Shown in pieces: positions 21,749-34,830 of a stretch of 64,000 bases of DNA. The position numbers and the translations under genes were made by a program. The stretch lies in the NCBI RefSeq assembly GCF_000004075.3, contig NC_026655.2, positions 3,596,001-3,660,000 on the forward strand, given 5' to 3'. The stretch is from Cucumis sativus. Lineage: Eukaryota > Streptophyta > Magnoliopsida > Cucurbitales > Cucurbitaceae. Under the pieces are notes generated by a model. The model worked only from the letters and a program-made list of their open reading frames with translations, had not been told where the DNA came from and made no database searches. Within the stretch, counting starts at the first letter, position 1. Each line of letters opens with the position of its first letter.

Positions 21749-24700
21749 ATGGCGATGTATCAAACAAGAAACATTGGACATCCTTTGATGAATCTTGTGA
21801 GGTTGAAAGGTTTTCCTATACTGCAGCAACTAAAATTGGAAGAGCGCCTACTTCGAAACTCATCAGATAATTGGTGTATCATAAATGATGGAACAGATAA
21901 TCCAGCTATTGTGATGGGCGTTTCTGGGTACATACCTCAACATGTTGTTGTACTTCGAATTCTGTATTTTTCTTATGTTGTTATTTATTGGAAGACTTTA
22001 TTTTTCTTTTTTCTCTGGATGGTTTGAGTTTTATGGCGCTCATAATGATGTAGTTAATTTCGAAATTATATGTCACAGTTTGATGACACATAAATGTATA
22101 TTTAAAATTTTTGTCCAAATACTTCTAGTGAACCATTGAATTGTGCTGTAAGGTGAAACTGTCTTTATGAAGTCATTAAATCTGTCACTACAAATTGGAA
22201 TAGCTTTACAATTTGATTGAGTTTCATTGTACATTTTGGTGTTCCCTCTCTAATTCTTTTTGTCAATTCACCTCTCTATGGCACACGAAGTTAGGTATCA
22301 TTTTATTTGCTACTTTTCACCAAACCTTTGAAAAGTTTGCTTCTATAACCAAGAACCTCTTTTTACAAACTGTTTCTGGATACAGAAAAGTCTCTGTGTC
22401 ATTTCCTTCTGGCTTATTGATCAGTTAGAGAGAAACCAATTGAACTTTTATTTAAATTGAGTATTGTTTTGATATGGATTAGTAACAACTTGATGACATA
22501 ATAAGATCTGGCTAGCAATTTGGTTGGTTGTGTTTAGTCTTGAGTAGTGGACACTCCTAATTCAGGGTCATCTGAACTCTTCTTTCGTTTTTTCCTTTTG
22601 TTAATTCATTCCGAAGATTTTTGAATTGTGCCCAGGAAACCTGATGAGCTCCTTGACATCAAATCTGTGTTAGGAGATCAAATTCCAGTCATCAGAAGGT
22701 TCACTGGGGGTGGAACTGTTATTGTTGATCACAACACGGTCTTTGTCACCTTCATATGTAATAAAGATGCTGTTTCCGGACTGAAGCCATTTCCTCAACC
22801 TATCATGTCCTGGAGTAGTCTAGTATATAATAAAGTATTCCAAGGAACTGATTTTTATCTTCGAGAAAATGGTGGGTAGATTGTGCTGTTTAGAATAGTC
22901 GCCATTTCAACTTATTCATATGACTTCGTGTATATACAATTATATATAAGATTAAACGCTTGGACATTAACTTTTTGTTTTTCTTGGACTAAGATTATGT
23001 CTTTGGTAACCGCAAGTTTGGTGGCAATGCTCAGTCTATTACTAAAAGCCGGTGGATCCACCATACATCTTTTCTGTGGGACTACGAGGTTAGGAATATG
23101 GCATATCTGAAACATCCAAAACGGGTTCCTGATTACCGTGAGGTATATTGTACTGTTCCTTGCATTTTTCTTTCTGAACTTATTTCACGTTTCTCCCGCT
23201 TGTTTTTCCATGACCAAGCCTTACTACTACAATTCAAAATGCTACACTTTTGGGATCATTAAATTATTCCCTTTTTATTCTTATTGCTAATCGTATTATC
23301 TCTCTGTGATTTAGCAGTTCCTGGACAATTGCCGTATCTCTGTCTAGTGTCTCCTAAGCTCATTTTAAGGCTGCAATTAGTAATATCCACGTATTGGGTT
23401 TAGTGAAAAACATTTGGGACTCAATCTGAACGTTGAGTTAGCAGTTTTTTCCAACCAAAACTAGACCTAAGCTTGGTGATGCCTAGCCTAACCTGAACCA
23501 TCTGATAGTTTCATTGGGTTGATTCAAATTGTTATGGCTATATATTTCAAGTTTGCGTGAAAGAATTTTTAAAAAATATTAGCACGGTGGCTAATTAGCG
23601 AGTCACACATTAGCTATGTGGCTGATTGTTCTGTGTGAATGGTCAGTAAGCTCACTTAGAGCAACATCGGTTGACAGCCATTATGTTGAAGATAGATTCT
23701 GTAGCGTCACTCCAAGGCTGTGGATATAGATATCTTAAAAACCTTGTTCAAACTCGAAATAGTGAAAATGATAGTATTTGGTGGACCATTTTCACTCCCT
23801 GAACCTGAATTGTATGTAATATATAGTTCAACATCCTATTTTAACTTGTGAAAAACAACGGTAATATCCTTGAGATTTGAACCAATTATTTTCTATAAGT
23901 TGTAAAGAGGATAAAGAATATAATGGAGTTATTTGGTAGCTGAAATGAATTGGTCTATTTATTGAGTAATATTCTACGGCCAAGGTATAAGGGTTTATAG
24001 AGAATGTAGTAAAGGGTTTATAGAGAATGAATTCAAATCATGGCTAGCACCCAACGGTTAGGCTATTATCTTGTGAGATAACAAATGTTATTGGTGCAGA
24101 CTAAACTAATTTCAGAAGCAATCTAGCTTCATGATCTAGAAATTTGAAGTCTTTCTATAATTTCTTAGAGATCTCAAAAGAAGTTTGTAACCTAACGACT
24201 AATGATTTTGATTTGAGTTGTTTGGGTCCTTTGAACCATTATCCTTGTTACAATAGGTTGGAGGAAGTGGAAGACTAAAACACACGTTGACATGCATCAC
24301 ATACCATTTAGTTATAATATGATAATTGACATGGTTAATGTTGTTATCAATGCTGCTTTAGTAAATGAGTATGTATGGATGGAGTAACAGGTTGTTCAAT
24401 ATTGACAGAGATCCTTTTCAATGCATCATGTCGCTTTTTCTAAATTTTATCCCTACTTATTGGGAAACACAAAATTCTATCTAGTATTTTGCAACAAAAT
24501 GCAAAATTCGAGCTTACTGACAAACATTTATACGTTTCAGGCAAGGAGCCATTTGGATTTTTTATGCAGCTTGAAGGAGTACATGCCAAGACAGGTATTT
24601 ATTGACAAAACAATAGAAGCAATTGAAACTGAGTTTGCTACAAGTTCAAAGCAATTAGAAGAATGTGAGAATTCTTTGACTGGAAACTATAACCCCACAA

Positions 24701-24792
24701 CAAGGATGTTGACAGAGCAAGAATTGGAAACGGCTGCAGGTTGTGTATCTCAAGATAGTGAGCTTGAGAAAGTTTCGGACATAGCATTATAA
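21749..24792 (+). CDS. Lipoate-protein ligase A-like protein
   Basis: Four coding exons, 21749-21927, 22636-22871, 22994-23142 and 24541-24792, join in matching phases to give 271 residues. The protein carries the biotin/lipoate A/B ligase fold signatures: RRFTGGGTV at 80-88, the substrate/AMP-binding loop, and FGNRKFGGNAQ at about 142-152 with the invariant lysine (K146). Plant homologues (At3g29010 type) attach lipoate or octanoate to carriers such as glycine decarboxylase H protein and 2-oxoacid dehydrogenase E2 subunits. There is no obvious long targeting peptide, so mitochondrial location is inferred from the family only. An in-frame stop at 21677-21679 puts the start at 21749. A likely 5' UTR intron ends at about 21661 (gtgcag), with leader sequence reaching back towards 20820. 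The last intron is about 1.4 kb. Confidence 0.9.
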
Positions 24793-26170
24793 CAACAAAT
24801 TTTGCTTACATGATTATTTAACACCAAACAATAACTTTACATACCCCTCATTTATATTAATCTTCAAATCAATTCAAGTTTTAGCTTTATTTATTGTTTT
24901 GCAACCTCATAGTATGTCCAGATTTGTTGCTTCTTGAACTTCTAGATCGTGGGGCACAATTGTCTCAATTTGTGGTATATCCTCAACTGTTTAACAGATG
25001 ATTGTACATACATACGTCATTATCGACTTCCATGCAATAGATTGATGATAACTCGAGTTCTTTAACCTCATTGAGCAACCTCTGCTTGAACTTGGAAGGT
25101 TTCAGTATTGGTTCAATGATTGAAGATGGATATCCATCCTATCTAGGAAGAGTGTATGAATATAGACAATAGAATCATGGAAGACACAAGAACAAGCTTG
25201 TAGTAAACTTTTCGATGTACTAAAACTGCTCGATAAATTGTACTCTCAAATAAGCCAAATGAATAGTTGCTCCTCTAAAAAAGTGTTGATTTTGTTGTTT
25301 TTCTCTAAGTTGGCCCCTCAATTTGCATAACAAAAGTTCTAAAAATCAACCAAATTTGATCATAAAATCTAACAAAATTGAATTACCTTATATTCAAATC
25401 AAATTCCCATCATGTTTCTACTTTCTTTATACAATACGAATTGAACCAAGTTAATTCCATCAAAAACAATATCATTTCCTTGGTTTTCTATATCTACTTC
25501 CTACATCACATATTCAAAGGGAGAAACCCACGAAAAAAATATCAAACTATTATAACCTTCTTTTAATTTATAAACTACGAATTTACACCATATGCTATTG
25601 AAATTAATTGATTATCTATAATAAAATGGACATCCATCATAAATACCTAAAATTTAGAATACGAAGAATGTAGTTATTTTAGTTTTTCAACAATTGAATC
25701 ATTTTTACCCGAACAATTAATATTATTGTGTTTTTTATTCAAATTATTTACACATGGTTTTTTAAATTTAGTTAGGTAGTATTGAAATTTGGTTAATTAG
25801 TAGGTTTAACTTCACAACTATTATGAGTTTGTTAGAAGACGGGTGATCACCTATTGAACGTTTAATATCATATTTTACTAGTAAATTAATATTTATTATT
25901 AAGCTATGTTATATAATAACTATTAGATTTGGATGCAAGAAAGTAAGAATGAATTTGTGTAAAAAAATATGTATATGTATGAGAAATGAAAGATTTCACA
26001 TGAAAGATGATATTTATTAGGGAAGTAGAGAAGAAGGTGAAGAGGGAGAATGGTTATGATTATCGTTAAGGAATGAAAATGAGAAAAGGAAGGGGAGGGA
26101 GGAGGGGTTGAAAAAGAAACAAATTTTGCTGATCGGTTGCTCTAATTTTCACGGCCGAAATCTTAGGCTG
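24793..26170. other. Intergenic DNA, no gene seen
   Basis: Probable 3' UTR of the lipoate-ligase gene at the start, then AT-rich sequence without supported ORFs. Confidence 0.5.
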
Positions 26171-26177
26171 ACCTTTC

Positions 26178-26776
26178 GTGCGATCTTGTAAGCAGAGGAT
26201 TGAATGCCTTCGCCTTTGCCTTTGCCTTTGCCTTTCCTGTTTTGCTGCCCGCCATTCTCCCTTTCCGCCAGTCCCTTCCCTTTTAACTTCCTCCATATCT
26301 TCCTTTTCTTCTTCTTCTTCTTCTTCTTCATTCATTTACTCATTGTCGGTGCGATTCATATCGTACCTCCCCCTCTACACTTTCTCTTGCCTCTTTCCTC
26401 ACTTGGGTTTTCCCCTTTTTTTCTTTGATCTTCCTCTTCTTTGCTTTCTTTCCCATTTCCCTCACTTTGGTTCTCTCAATCTTCTCTTTTTTCCGCATTT
26501 CCCTTCTTAAATCTTCCTCCTTTTACTTTCTTCCCCATTTTCCTCACTTGGGTTCTCCCTACATTTTTCTTTTCATCATTGTAATAGTTCTTTCTTGGTT
26601 GGTCATTGTTTGCATCGCCTTGTTTTTGGAAACAGGGGAACCCCATTAATGGCGAGTAACCGAACTTGAACGAACTATTGATCGCTTGGATGAATACGGG
26701 GATAGAGATAGGGGTTTGTTGATTTCTCTGAGATTTTCTTTTCTTTTTCTTTTTTCTTTTTTCTTTTTTCTTTATA
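26178..26776 (+). promoter_or_regulatory. Long pyrimidine-rich leader of the MADS gene
   Basis: About 600 bp dominated by C and T precede the MADS start codon. The stretch includes four (CTTTGC)-type units near 26212-26236, a (CTT)n run at about 26308-26329 and a TTTTCTTTTT stretch at about 26735-26770. Upstream ATGs at 26178 and 26204 open chance ORFs of 110 and 74 codons. Whether they are transcribed depends on the unknown transcription start. A 5' UTR intron cannot be excluded. Confidence 0.4.
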
Positions 26777-29700
26777 ATGGGAAGGGTTAAGCTGAAAATA
26801 AAGAAATTGGAGAGCACTGGTAGCAGGCAAGTGACTTACTCTAAGAGAAGAAATGGGATTATGAAGAAAGCAAGGGAGCTAGCTATACTCTGCGATATTG
26901 ATATCGTTCTCCTCATGTTTTCGCCAAGTGGAAAGCCGGCGCTATATGAAGGTGAACGCAGGTACTATATTACACAAGCTATCGCCTATCCTTTGTATTC
27001 ACCATTAGACGATGTTTAAAGTGATCGAATTGAAACCTGCATTGTTGGTGATTCTAGTTTTAGCTTACGATATTTTATTGAAGCGTTTGATGCCCCTAAA
27101 TCTTGTTAGTGCCAAGTTTTGATTAGATGGGAATTTGGAATATATGAACCATCGGTTCATAAGTATCATCCCATTGGCAATTTTGTTTCATAATCTGTAA
27201 TTCATGGTGTTTATCTTTGTATCTGGGAGATGGAAGAAATTTGCATTCATCCACAGAAGACATTAAGTTGTCAGGTGGTTCAATGACCCTATGATTCTTA
27301 ACCATTAGCTACCACCACAAGAGAGTCTACATCTGATTTTTCATGTGGTTTATGTTGAAAAAAATTAGAAATCACACAACAAACTAGAGCTTGAAAGGAT
27401 AACCGGTTAATCTTCTGTCTTATGCTCAATGTGAATATTTAATTTTTCAGCAACATCGAGGAGGTCATTACAAAATTTGCCGAATTGACTCCACAGGAGA
27501 GGGCAAAAAGGTATGAGAACCTGTCCCAAGTGTTTACGATTCAATTCCTTTGCAAAAATTTTCTGCAAAAGGTACCATAGTTGGCTAATTTTTTAAATTC
27601 TATTTGGAACAGGAAAATGGAAAGCCTTGAAGTAAGTCTCTGCATGTCTCCTTTTCTCTGGTTAATCCATCTTTAGAGTTTTTATCCTTTTCTTTTTTCT
27701 GCCTGCTTTTCTTGTAGTTGTACCCAAACAAACTTCTTAATTCTTATCTCGTATACAAGTGTGCTTATTTTTTGTATGTTCTATTCGAGCATTTAGGTGC
27801 TGAAGAAAACATTCAAGAAGTTAGACCACGATGTTAACATAGACGATTTTGTGGGTTCAAGGTATTAGTCTTTCTTTGTCGAATGTATATTGTTTCCTTC
27901 TGTCTGTATTTCAAGATGATTACAATGAATCTGACTTTTCTTTTCCATTTTTCTCCTGTCCTGCAATACCTTGCAGCTCTCAAGATTTTGAGGTACGATG
28001 CTTTTTTCTTTTATCACTGGTTTCTATAAAACGATAGTGTTTTGTGCATTTTATCAATTTTGTATAATTTATCAGCAGGAATTGACCAATGAAGCTTCCT
28101 TATTGCGAGATCAGATTGGTGAAACACATAAGAGACTGAGGTGCAACTTCGGAGCTTTTATTTTTAAAGTACATAGCCTTTTCTTTTTTTTTTTGGGCCT
28201 TTTTCATTTCAACTAAGTTTTCATTGAGAAAAAGTTGAAAGAATACAAAGGGCATAGAAAAAACCCAACTACCAAATGAAGCGAAACTAAAGAAAAGGGC
28301 TCCAATCATATGAGATAAGATGTAACGGGATAACACTTTTAGGTATTTAATCCTTTTGTACCAAGTGTTCACTAGTCCCACAGGTGAAATCAACATTTTC
28401 TTCTATTGTAGCCTATTGATAAAATATTACTTGTAAATGCTTTTCTTTATGCATAAAATTTTTGGTTAATCTTTATTACAAGCAGAGAGAGACCTAGAGG
28501 GGTAGAGGTGTAGTGTAAATGGGATATGGCAGATGGTAGTAGAATTGGACGGAAGTGATGGAATCTGAAACCACAAGTTTGTGTGCGAAAAAAAGGTCTA
28601 ACTGTTTACAAGTTGTTGCTATAGGCACAAGCATATGCATGTTTAGTGTCAGACATGGAGTTCATTCTGTTTGTGTGTTGATCTTCTAGTGTTCCTCTTG
28701 TCTGTCCCTTCAGCTATTGGAGGAATCCTGATAGTATCAACAATGTAGACCAGCTCCAGCAGATGGAAGATCTATTAAGGGAGTCCTTAAACCAGACACG
28801 TCTACACAAGGTATGTTACATGTGTTATAATTGCATACATAAAAAAAAAATGTTTTTGTCCATGATTTTATCCCTCTGGTCTAAGGATATGTTTATTTTT
28901 TGTTTGGCTTGAATATTTTAAAACACGTTTGGCTGCATAATTTTGGCATAATATTGAGAGCAGAGAAGGGGTTTTCCATGTTACCCATTGTTCTCAAGAT
29001 TTTATGTTATTTGTTTAAAGAAATTACGACTGGTACTTAAAACAGGTTCTGATACTTGGCAGGAAAATTTAAGAAGACATCAACTACTCTCACAGGACTT
29101 CACAGGCCAGGTAAGAGCAATCCCTTCCCTACTCATTTTTACAAGCATGCTCACGTTGTGTCCATCTTGATAGAATCAACATATTTCTATTTACCACAGT
29201 ATTCGTGTGCTGGGATGTCCTTACCTTTGTTAATGGAAGAAATGCAAGGCACTCAACCCTTGTTATGGCTTGCCAACTATGGCACTCAACAGATTCCTTT
29301 ACCAAATGAGCCCAGCTTTCTGCAACCAGGGTGAGCCTACATTTGCAAGTATCTGGTTTTTATAATCAATTTGTGTAATGTCTAATGTATGTAGTTGAAA
29401 AATGTTGTAGTATATCTCTATTTATGTGGGTGATTATGTGCCCTTGAATTTATTCTGGGTAATGTCTGCAGTGATGTTGAATGCTCATTTCCAAGCTATC
29501 CTAGTTTTTTCAACCCTGGGAAGCAAATTGAAGCTGGAATCTCTGGTCAAGTTGATAGCATGCCTCAAGGTGATGGGGCTTTAAATGAATTAAGTGGAAC
29601 TTCTTGCTCAACGCTGCAACTTAGTGATCAATATCCATACCCTACATGTGATGGTTCAAACTTCCAAGATGAAAAGAGACTGAAAATGGAAATGGAGATG

Positions 29701-30186
29701 AACTTGCATGCAGCTTGTGTGGATACTCAACTAAATGACAGGTTGGAGCTCTCTAGATCACTATATGATGATAACCAGCACCCTTGGGCTTCTATACCAG
29801 GGCCTTGTAGCATTCCAATGTACCAAAGCAATGAATATCACCATGTAGGTTCTCTTTTAACTGGCCCTTCTAAAACTTAGTGTAGTCCATTTGCACTTTT
29901 TGTCCATATTTGTAGTTCAAAAACTTTAAAATTGTGCGAAAGCATTTAATATGAGCTATGCATTACCCAAATGCGACAAAACAATGAATGTTACACCCCC
30001 CCTATCTTGTTTGATAACCTCAAACTTTGGAGCTTCAAAGTTTTGTATTATGATTCACCTGGCATATCTTTTTCATCTAGCACATCATACACAGTTTTCA
30101 ATTCCTTACCCTCTATTAGTTTGATGCGTCTCTTGTTGTTTCAATTAATTAATGACTTGGCCATCTCTTGCAGCAGCCAAATTGAT
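26777..30186 (+). CDS. MIKC*-type MADS-box transcription factor, AGL30/AGL65-like (P clade)
   Basis: Exons in my model: 26777-26961, 27451-27510, 27613-27631, 27797-27861, 27977-27992, 28076-28140, 28714-28810, 29063-29110, 29200-29330, 29472-29844 and 30175-30186, giving 356 residues. All phases agree. The MADS domain (residues 1-60) begins [20 protein letters not shown]. It is followed by the MIKC* intervening region ([18 protein letters not shown]), [12 protein letters not shown] and a coiled-coil K-like region ending [12 protein letters not shown]. The many tiny exons before the K-like region are typical of MIKC* genes. AGL30/65/94-type proteins pair with AGL66/104-type partners and control pollen maturation. 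The terminal exon (ending QPN) is tentative: reading through the last donor gives a stop at 29880 and 364 residues. Exon 6 may start at 28076 or 28079. Confidence 0.88.
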
Positions 30187-30733
30187 TCTTATCAAATTTC
30201 ACCAGTAATTGGAGGGGGTAACAGATTAAAGAAATGTTCCTCTTGATTGATTTGGTCAGCATTTTTGTTGGGATAGCATCCTTCTCCAAATTGCCAGATA
30301 AAAGTATTCGATATATAATGAAATCAGAATGATCTTCTGCTCCTCGTTTTGCCGTTTAACCAATAACCTCGACTTGTAAATAGAAGATATACGAGATCGG
30401 AGGTCGTTTTATTTTAGGTTAGATTTTCTTTTCTTTTTTTTTTTTCCTTTTTCTTTTCCCTCATGGAAGAGCTGTAAAGTATTTGGGGGTTTCTGGTTTC
30501 CTTAGCTGTACATTGAGCTATTGTAAAACATGGATGCGAATTTCATATTTCTATATCAAGTTTCGAGAAAATCAAAGAAGTCGACATGATTACATTCTTT
30601 CTTTCTCGGTTAAAACCAAGTTCCATGCTTACACTACATTCATATAACTGCTACCATACTGTACACCGATAGTTCCCTTCTCTACAATCACACTGATCAC
30701 TTATTCTTCTTGCATATATTTTATTGTCTCCTA
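30187..30733. other. Convergent 3' region between the MADS gene and LHCA4
   Basis: The two genes point at each other, so this stretch should hold both 3' UTRs. It contains a T-rich run near 30430-30450 and no ORF of interest. Confidence 0.55.
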
Positions 30734-31663
30734 TCACCTTAGTGTTTGAACTATTGTGTTGTGCCATGGGTCTGAAATGTGCTGCATGAAGTTGTCAAAT
30801 GGACCTTTTCCAGTCACGTTGTGTTGAACAATAAATCCCAAGAATGCCAACATTGCCAGTCTTCCTGTAGAGAGATCATCAAAACTTTTGATTAATCACA
30901 TTATTACAAGTGTAATAATTAAGTTATTTGATTAGCTAGTTTGTTTCTGAAACATTTACCATTAGCAATCTCCTTTTCTCTGGCCTCAAGAGTTGGTTCA
31001 AAGTTGAGTGGGTTGAAAATTCCCCCTGGGTACCCAACATCATTTGGTGGCAAGCTGTATTGCTTAAAAATTGGATCTTGATTTACACTTCCTGGGTTCT
31101 TTATATCTTGCCATCTTCTGATTTCCACATAATGGAACAGAATGAACTCAATCACAAAGAGAGTCGATGACGATGCAAAATACTCTGCTTTCCCCGCATC
31201 GTACCATTTTGGTACATTGATGATTCCATAATTTGTCAAGACTTCAGGCAATACCATACCTGCAACTCCGAGCATCGCCCATCGACCATTCACTAGCTCG
31301 GCTTGCGTATACCACCTCAAGTTTTCGGGATCCTCTGCAAGTCCTAGAGGATCAAATCCGTTGTCACCTGGAAGGCTGCAAACAGAAATGTTTAAGCTGT
31401 TTTCTTAATTCACATGTCCATTGCCAAATATCTCATATATTTTTTAATAATCCATACCTTCCATCAAGATAAGTTGGTGATGGCAAACCCGGCAACCACT
31501 CTCCTTTCTTGGCCTCAACTTTGAAAGCATTAGGAATTGAAGAAGTTGTTGGCTTAACAGACAAGGCTCTGTTAAACTTTCCCGAGGACCCCGAGAGAAA
31601 CCTCGATCTTGAAGCACATGGCCGGAAGACAGTGGCAGAAGCCTGAGTAATGACAGTTGCCAT
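30734..31663 (-). CDS. LHCA4: Photosystem I light-harvesting chlorophyll a/b protein LHCA4
   Basis: Three exons on the minus strand, 31663-31458, 31375-30960 and 30864-30734, give 250 residues. Residues 1 to about 50 are a Ser/Arg-rich plastid transit peptide, followed by KKGEWLPGL. The mature protein has the LHC helices: helix B with [11 protein letters not shown] at about 95-105, the central segment [19 protein letters not shown], and helix A with [12 protein letters not shown]. It ends near [11 protein letters not shown]. Residue N98 sits where most LHC proteins have a His ligand for chlorophyll 603; Asn here is the hallmark of LHCA3/LHCA4 and produces the red-shifted chlorophylls of photosystem I. 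The product sits in the thylakoid membrane as part of the LHCI belt, paired with LHCA1. The sequence is very close to LHCA4 (CAB P4) of other dicots. Confidence 0.96.
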
Positions 31664-32414
31664 TTTTTCAGCAAGAAGGGTGGTAGAAGAAAGCCTGGTT
31701 TTGGTGTGAGTTCAAGAAGTGTATTTTGTGCGTGGCATTTAAGATTAGGGTGTTCATTTGCTTGATGGAAATCAAGGGTTAGAAAGTATGAAAGTTGAGG
31801 ATCAGATGACTAAGATGAGTTTTATGAATTTTTAGATGAACCAATAGGAACAAAAAGAACCCTTATCCTTTATCTTAGAGTCCATTGCCATATCTATAAA
31901 TCTAAATCTTTGTTTTTGTTGGTTGAAGAAAGATGGTGTAGGCCAGCTTTTAGCCTATGATAGAAACTTGATTTTTTCCTACCAAATGGGAAGTATTTGA
32001 TGACTAACTTTATATAGATATTTCGAGAAATCTTACGCAGTTCTAAAGATACTTATTTCACAAGCTATTGAAAAGATTCTCATTTCAAACTTTCATCTTT
32101 GATTTGAATATGTTTTGTCATTATGGTTGAAGGTACATAAACACATCAATCAATACTTCAAGTAATTGTTTGACATGTCATGTAGTGAAACTACTCAATC
32201 ATCCCTTAGTCCAAACATTCAAAACAATACAAACTATTCTGCAGAAACAATAAGAAGAAGGGTTTTATTGACAGTTTATTTCAAAGATTGGAGCAATTCA
32301 ATACAATACGATGGTAACAATGACCTCACTCCCAAACTTAAACAAGTATCTAAATCTACATTTAAACTACAAAATATACGATGATATATATGATCTAAAC
32401 CAAAGTGTTTCTCT
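31664..32414 (-). promoter_or_regulatory. LHCA4 promoter region
   Basis: On the minus strand this lies directly upstream of the LHCA4 start codon and downstream of the expansin stop codon. A GGATAAGG I-box-like element (about 31861-31868) lies some 200 bp upstream of the LHCA4 ATG, and an ATTGG/CCAAT motif sits close by (about 31840). I-boxes are typical of light-regulated photosynthesis genes. No clear TATA box was seen. Confidence 0.4.
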
Positions 32415-33574
32415 TCAAGAGAACTGTCTGCCAATATAGGTTTGTCCAAATGACCAATCGTGAGGGGCAACATTGGAAGACACAAGTGAGCGACCATCAC
32501 CAGTAATGACCTTAAAAGACAAGGGTTTTCCAACAAGGTAGTCATCGCTTTGCCAATTTTGACCCCAATTTCTAGTCATTGCCTTCCAAGAATTAGGCCT
32601 ACCCTTACCCCCTTTGATATAAACAGCACGAACATCTCCAGCACCTCCCACATTGCTTATCAGTACCAAATTGAAATATGGATTCCCACTTATTTGAAAC
32701 TTTATTCCTCCTCTCCTTCCGCAGTTAACCCTGCAATAATAATAACCATGCACGTAAAATTCAATTTATATACAATATATCAATCATTTTATTAACTAAA
32801 GTCATAAGCATCTTAAGGAGAGACGACGTAGGTACCTGCGATAAGCAACAGGAACGACCCCACCAATGAAATTAGCAATGGTTTGGAAGGCAGGTTGGGA
32901 GAGATCAAAATGGTGGAGGGAAGGGGCGCACCAACCGCCGGGAGGACAGTAGTTGGTGGCGGTGACAACGACGGAGCCGGGAAGGCACCATTGTGGGTTA
33001 TTTATACATTTAACCTCGAAACAAGCACCGCAGCTTAGCCCATTGTCGTACAACGCTGGACTCAATGCCGTCGTTATAGTCCCATAATCAAACCCACTTC
33101 CATATCCACATGCTCCACCTACAAAACACAATAACAATATTCAATATACAAACATCTCCAACAATCACTTAGTTCGTTCAGTTAGTAATCACAAAATTTC
33201 AAACTAGACGTATAATCCATTAGTTACTGATTAATCTTATTATTTTGTGTGTACGTAATAATAAATCCAAGTTTATTCTACATTTTTTGTAAGATCTTGG
33301 AAGAAACCTACAAAATACAAAATAGAAAAAACAAAGTTTACAAAGACTATAGAACACAAAATAAACAAATAAATAAATGAAAAGGTTGGAGATGCATGCA
33401 TATATGTTTTGATGACGGTCTTCAAAACATACCTGAAGTACCAGAAGCGTCGGGGCCGCCATAGAAAGTAGCATGGGCGTCAGTTATCCATCGTCCACCT
33501 CCATTTCTTCCATGAACCAAAGACAGCAAACAAAAGATCCCTATCACCAATATTCCAACGTTAACTGATCCCAT
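32415..33574 (-). CDS. EXPA: Alpha-expansin, EXPA12-like
   Basis: Three exons on the minus strand, 33574-33433, 33118-32836 and 32730-32415, give 246 residues. Residues 1-22 are a signal peptide ([14 protein letters not shown]...). Next come the alpha-expansin start HATFYGG, the Cys-rich GH45-like domain (GGACGYG at about 48-54), HFD at 117-119, and a C-terminal domain with conserved Trp residues ([20 protein letters not shown]). Expansins loosen cell walls non-enzymatically during growth. The loop between CPP and WC is short (NYCPPGGWC), whereas most EXPA proteins carry an extra stretch ending NNGGWC. This and the HHFDLSQP block resemble Arabidopsis EXPA12 as I recall it, so the subclade is probable rather than proven. 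The neighbouring LHCA4 gene is on the same strand but unrelated in function. Confidence 0.92.
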
Positions 33575-34830
33575 TTCTTTCTTTCTTTTTCTTAAATTCA
33601 ATTCTGATTAAGTTTTGACATACAAATGTGTGTATATATATAGGATGAAGGTTTGGGTATATTCAATATATATTGAATACATTTATTTTAAGGAAGTTTT
33701 TAATTTGGATTTGAGGTTGTAATTCACATTTAAAACTCTCCATTCTCCCTTTGCCTCATACTACAAACCTTTATTGTTTCATTTCAATTAAATTCATTCA
33801 AATTAAACCTCTTTTTTCTTGATTTCTTTTTCTAATTAGGAGTGCAACAATAATAAAAAAATTATATTAGAAAACCAAAATTATTGATTTAGTTTGGTTC
33901 TTCGTTGATCCTAAAACCGACAAAATCGAATCGAACTTTGTATACAATTATGTAAACATCTAGAACAACGTCTTGGATCATTTCTTAGAAGTAAATTATC
34001 AAATGCATGCGCTATGATTCAACCTTATTGAAAGTTAATTAACTTATCCTATTAACGTAAGATTGATTAATATTTAGATATATATACTTATGATTTAACC
34101 TAAAAAAGAATGAGAAAATTTGAAGGGTTACTATTTTATTTAAATTAAATTTAGTTATGAAAATAGAAAGTAGAAGAAAAAGAAGAAGAAGTAAGACATA
34201 ACGCAATGAATGTCTCCTTGATGAAAGGGATATCAAAAGAAACGTATAGTTTTTATTGGAATTTAACCTAATTTCTCCACAATTTCTTCAATCAATAAGG
34301 GAGTTTTTATAATTTCAAGTAGTCAAAGTCAAATCTTTTTAGGGTTTCAACTTAATTACTGATTAATTTTATGTTAAGTTGTCAAACCATAAATATGTAT
34401 TAATGTTAGGGTTTCAATGTTATAATTGAATATGCATGGCATATTATTATATATCTCTTTTCATAACACAAATAATTAATTACTATTGAATTTGATTTCT
34501 TCTTTTGTTACATTTTGGAGCATTCTAATTAATTGGATCAAAAAATTGGCATGAAAGTTTTTATTTGTAGATATGTAGGGTTTTAGTTAGCAAGTTTAAA
34601 AGGTAGGTAAAAGGGTTACTTTGTTATATATACTTATAGTTTGTTTTTCAAATTAGTTGGGCAAAATGGCACTATTTCATTGGTGGAATTATGCTTGAAA
34701 AGTGGTTGAAATCAAAGATGATAACAATTATTAATTGAAAGAAAGAAAAAAAAAAACCCAAATGTATTTTTCAAAAAATATTGAAAAACTAGTGTAGTCG
34801 CAAAACTAATAACAAAAATAGATTAGTGAA
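33575..34830. other. Expansin upstream region, AT-rich
   Basis: The sequence next to 33574 should contain the expansin promoter, with a tatatatata stretch near 33633-33643. The rest is AT-rich with chance ORFs only. Confidence 0.45.

Noticed and set aside
26066-26335. Glu/Lys-rich minus-strand ORFs
   Set aside because: They are the antisense of the (CTT)n and (CTTTGC)n leader of the MADS gene.
28100-28396. 98-codon minus-strand ORF
   Set aside because: Lies mostly in an intron of the MADS gene and overlaps its exon 6 antisense; no domain.
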